From: Diaporthe sp. PMI_573
Lineage: Eukaryota; Ascomycota; Sordariomycetes; Diaporthales; Diaporthaceae
Length of the DNA stretch: 64,000 bases
Direction of reading: 5' to 3'
Assembly: GCA_021399435.1 (NCBI GenBank)
Contig: JAJTUP010000001.1
Coordinates: 3,162,001-3,226,000, forward strand
Part shown: positions 61,663 through 64,000 of the stretch, in pieces
Layout of the letters: each line of letters starts with the position of its first letter
Numbering within the stretch: position 1 is the stretch's first letter
Program-made: the position numbers and the translations under genes
Notes under the pieces: model-generated
What the model was told of the DNA's origin: nothing
Seen by the model: the letters and a program-made list of their open reading frames with translations, nothing else
Databases searched by the model: none

Positions 61663-63348
61663 TTTGACGGATGGCTGTGGGTGGTTGTCGATGGGGGGGA
61701 TGGTGAGAAGTCGTCCGTGGAAGAAATCTTGCAGCTGCAAAAAGTTTTAGGACGAGTGCGAGTGGGTGTGGGTGTGGACGCTAGGCCGGAAGGTGGATTG
61801 CCCGATTGTGGGGAAGGAGCGGCCAATGGAGAGCGAGTCGTTCTAGCCCTGCCCAGAGGGCCCCCCCTTCCCCTCTGGTTAGTAACCCTAACCCATAGAC
61901 GTACTACAGAGACCCTATTGGCTCTTGAGTGGTGGCTCAAGTATCTCTGTGCAGCGACGACCGGGGCGAATATCATGAAGCTTAAGCGCCATGTAGGCAC
62001 TTCATAAAATGGAAAGAAAAGATAGAAATCCACCCTCACAACGACAGACACGTGTATTGTCACACAAGACGCTCAAGATTATCACGGAAAGTCCATCTGA
62101 CTGGGAGGATTATTGGTCAAGTTTGACATTGAACACGTCGGATCCCTGAAGGCTGCATAAATAAGACGAGCTTCGCTCCAGTGTCCGCTACCTTAAGTAC
62201 GCGGCCACTCCATTTGATGTAGTGAACCACCTGCTCACTGCCCAGCCTCCTACCAAACAACCTCCTACAGAATAACTCCTACAGCATGGCCTGTGGGATA
62301 ACTTCATAGGATAACCAGAGACATTTTCGGATTGTATGAGAATGTGGCTGTGTTACCGTGACAATGTATGTGAAGCGTGGCGGTGCACTGTGTCCATACG
62401 CATGGCAGTTGTTGCCAAGTTCATGGATGTATGTACCGTCCGTCTGTGCCACTTTAAATTAACATCCAGTCGGACGGACCTGCTAGATAGGACTCGGACT
62501 ATGTGAGAGTTTCACGTGTTGAACATGACTTGCATAAACCTGCCCTGCAAGATTTCGATCGGCGTCTGCGACCCGCGGCCCATAGTTACATCGTAGACGT
62601 ACCGAACCCGCGAGGTTAACGCTGGATTTCAGGAGCTGATCCCCGTCTCTGCTTTGTGCAAACCCGTGGTGATTGGCCTCCGACCAAGGGACGTTTCGTT
62701 TCATAGGTCTGGACAAAGAGCCCCTACTCCCGTAAACACGAGATGGCAGGCAGCAGATGGATGATATGTTGCCGATGTGGGAACCGCGACACCTGCGGGT
62801 TCAGGTTGAAGGACACTGCACGGCAGCGACTTGTGCCACATCGGTGAAGCTGCGGACTGCCACCCGTACACAAACAACCTTGGGAGCACCGATGTCAGGC
62901 TTTGGAAGAAGCATTCGGAAAGGGGCCTTCGTCTGCCATACCGGTCATCCTGGAAAGGGGACCCATACAATGCTCATTACGTCGTCCTGTGTCACACTTT
63001 CCAGAAGCTGCTTCTGTGTACACGTACTGACTGCCCAGCCCACTTGGGATCTGCGGTGCCGGCAATAGGAGATCCGCGAGGTACCACTGCCAAATACGGC
63101 ACGGTTGATCCAGGAGTGGTGGGATGCACCTGCATTAAGCTTTTGTTCGCCGTTTCCCCAGCCGTCCTTGTCTTGCTTGGCTGGCTTGCCTCGTACCGTC
63201 TTTCCACGCAAACATCTACACATCGTAGATCAACATCTTTCGCTTCCCGTCGCTCCCTTTTGGAATCCATTTCCGCTCGTGCCTCTCTCCATATAACCTC
63301 TCCTCTAGGATAACCTCCTTCAGGAATATCCCCACAAGATCTACCGGA
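61663..63348. other. Divergent intergenic region, RPL36 / secreted protein
   Basis: Contains the RPL36 promoter at the left and the promoter and leader of the secreted-protein gene at the right. Degenerate copies of the 15-bp GAGGTTACCCCACAG repeat (mostly in reverse orientation) lie at about 62260-62316 and 63291-63335. No gene is seen. Confidence 0.5.
61877..61894. promoter_or_regulatory. Telobox-like element upstream of RPL36
   Basis: AACCCTAACCC occupies 61884-61894, and GGTTAG at 61877-61882 forms an inverted partner with CTAACC (61888-61893). Tbf1-type proteins bind RCCCTA motifs in ribosomal-protein promoters of several fungi. The role here is inferred from position. Confidence 0.5.
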
Positions 63349-64000
63349 ATGAGATCCGTCGCCCTCGCTTGCCTCGCCCCTCTGGCGGCTGCTACAAAGA
63401 ACATCGCTGGGTTGTCATATGCCACCGCCATCCCAAAAGAGAACCTGGCACAGGACTGCGACTATCCTGCATATTTCACTATTCAGGACTTCACAACTTT
63501 CTCCCCAAGCGCCTCAAACAAGACTGAAGTCACTTTTGGCTGTAAGTTCCGCTAAGACCATTATGATGCTTGGCGCCCTCTCCTGTTCTGGGAACCATGA
63601 GGACATCGCCATATCCGGTGCCGTTGCATCTCATTAACGAAAGATTAGATGTCGATTCCGACACGGATATCACCACCACTTGCAACCTGAACTCAACCTC
63701 AACGGATCTCGGCGCTGAAGGCGCCGCTGCCAGATACGCATGTGACAACTCCTCGGTCAACTTCATCTGGCAGAACAATAAATTGACCATGATTGAATTG
63801 GCCTGCCCCACCAGCTCGTGAGTTTGATGATCTGTGTCCATCACATTTGGTCACCCTCTGACATGAATGCAGGGTGCAATACGATACTTCTGGCTCATGG
63901 ATCCCCAGTCTGACCTGCAAGGACGCCACCAACGGGGCAGGCGTCGAGTGTGTGACAAACTCAACGACGTACCAGGGGCAGTTCACGAGCATCCAGCCTT
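63349..64000 (+). CDS. Small secreted protein, 5' part only (cut by the right edge)
   Basis: Exons are 63349-63541, 63649-63817 and 63873 to beyond 64000; introns have GTAAGT and GTGAGT donors, with ATTAG and TGCAG acceptors, and phases agree. About 163 residues are visible, with no stop. The first 15 residues form a signal peptide (MRSVALACLAPLAAA). The mature part is acidic to neutral, with evenly spaced Cys (in DCDYPAYF, TTTCNLN, YACDNSS, ELACPTSS, LTCKD, VECVTN) and short beta-like blocks such as FTIQDFTTFSPS and VNFIWQNNKLTMIEL. The layout suggests a secreted beta-sandwich protein of the AA1/Alt-a-1-like kind, but this is weak and I assign no function. The start is the first ATG and fits the signal peptide exactly. 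Confidence 0.75.

Noticed and set aside
61884..61894. CCCTAA telomere-like sequence as a telomere or subtelomere mark
   Set aside because: Only about two units are present, and they sit in a ribosomal-protein promoter amid housekeeping genes.

Overview
The window reads as nuclear DNA of a filamentous ascomycete, most likely a Sordariomycete. Genes are split by short introns of roughly 50-120 nt with GTRNGT-type donors and CTRAC-type branch sites. The gene set includes a class IV chitin synthase, a GH17 cell-wall glucanase, a mitochondrial CYT-4/DSS1 exoribonuclease and a Reg1-type phosphatase regulator. Introns were placed by reading frame, splice consensus and protein-family continuity, so many gene ends given here do not correspond to any single open frame. 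No species is named because nothing in the sequence fixes one.

Layout. The left 41 kb is gene-sparse. It holds the 5' part of an unrecognised minus-strand gene (1-592), a class IV chitin synthase (5970-9688, +), a WD40 protein whose frame is broken in an A7 run (13081-15370, +), a Ser/Pro-rich GH17 glucanase (16520-18675, -), a small GPI-anchor-type protein with Met/His motifs (21376-21943, -), a CYT-4/DSS1-type mitochondrial RNase (23268-26406, +) and a Reg1-type GLC7 regulator (27962-29890, -). An 11-kb interval (29891-40873) follows in which I find no supportable gene. It contains five of the six copies of a 10-mer (GTACACAGTA) that I found in the window, two of them in a hairpin.

The right 23 kb is gene-dense and mostly housekeeping: TRM5 (-) and an AlkB-like dioxygenase (+) diverging from one 524-nt promoter region; NUS1 (-), which ends 106 nt from AlkB and diverges from SEC10 (+); a Cys-rich single-pass membrane protein (+); a SERCA-type Ca2+-ATPase (+); proteasome subunit PUP3 (-) diverging from a TUG/ASPSCR1-like UBX protein (+); RPL36 (-); and a secreted protein cut by the right edge. 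Several neighbours share a cellular theme: dolichol synthesis, exocyst and ER calcium pump; 20S proteasome with a UBX protein. In a eukaryote this is not an operon, and shared promoters are the most one can infer.

I found no rRNA, tRNA, CRISPR array, recognisable transposon or secondary-metabolite cluster, and no defined multi-gene system that I would call new. The best leads are the Met/His-rich GPI protein, the membrane protein with a duplicated FLGCC module, a 15-bp promoter repeat with degenerate relatives 20 kb away, the 10-mer/hairpin family in the gene desert, a telobox upstream of RPL36, and the WD40 frameshift.
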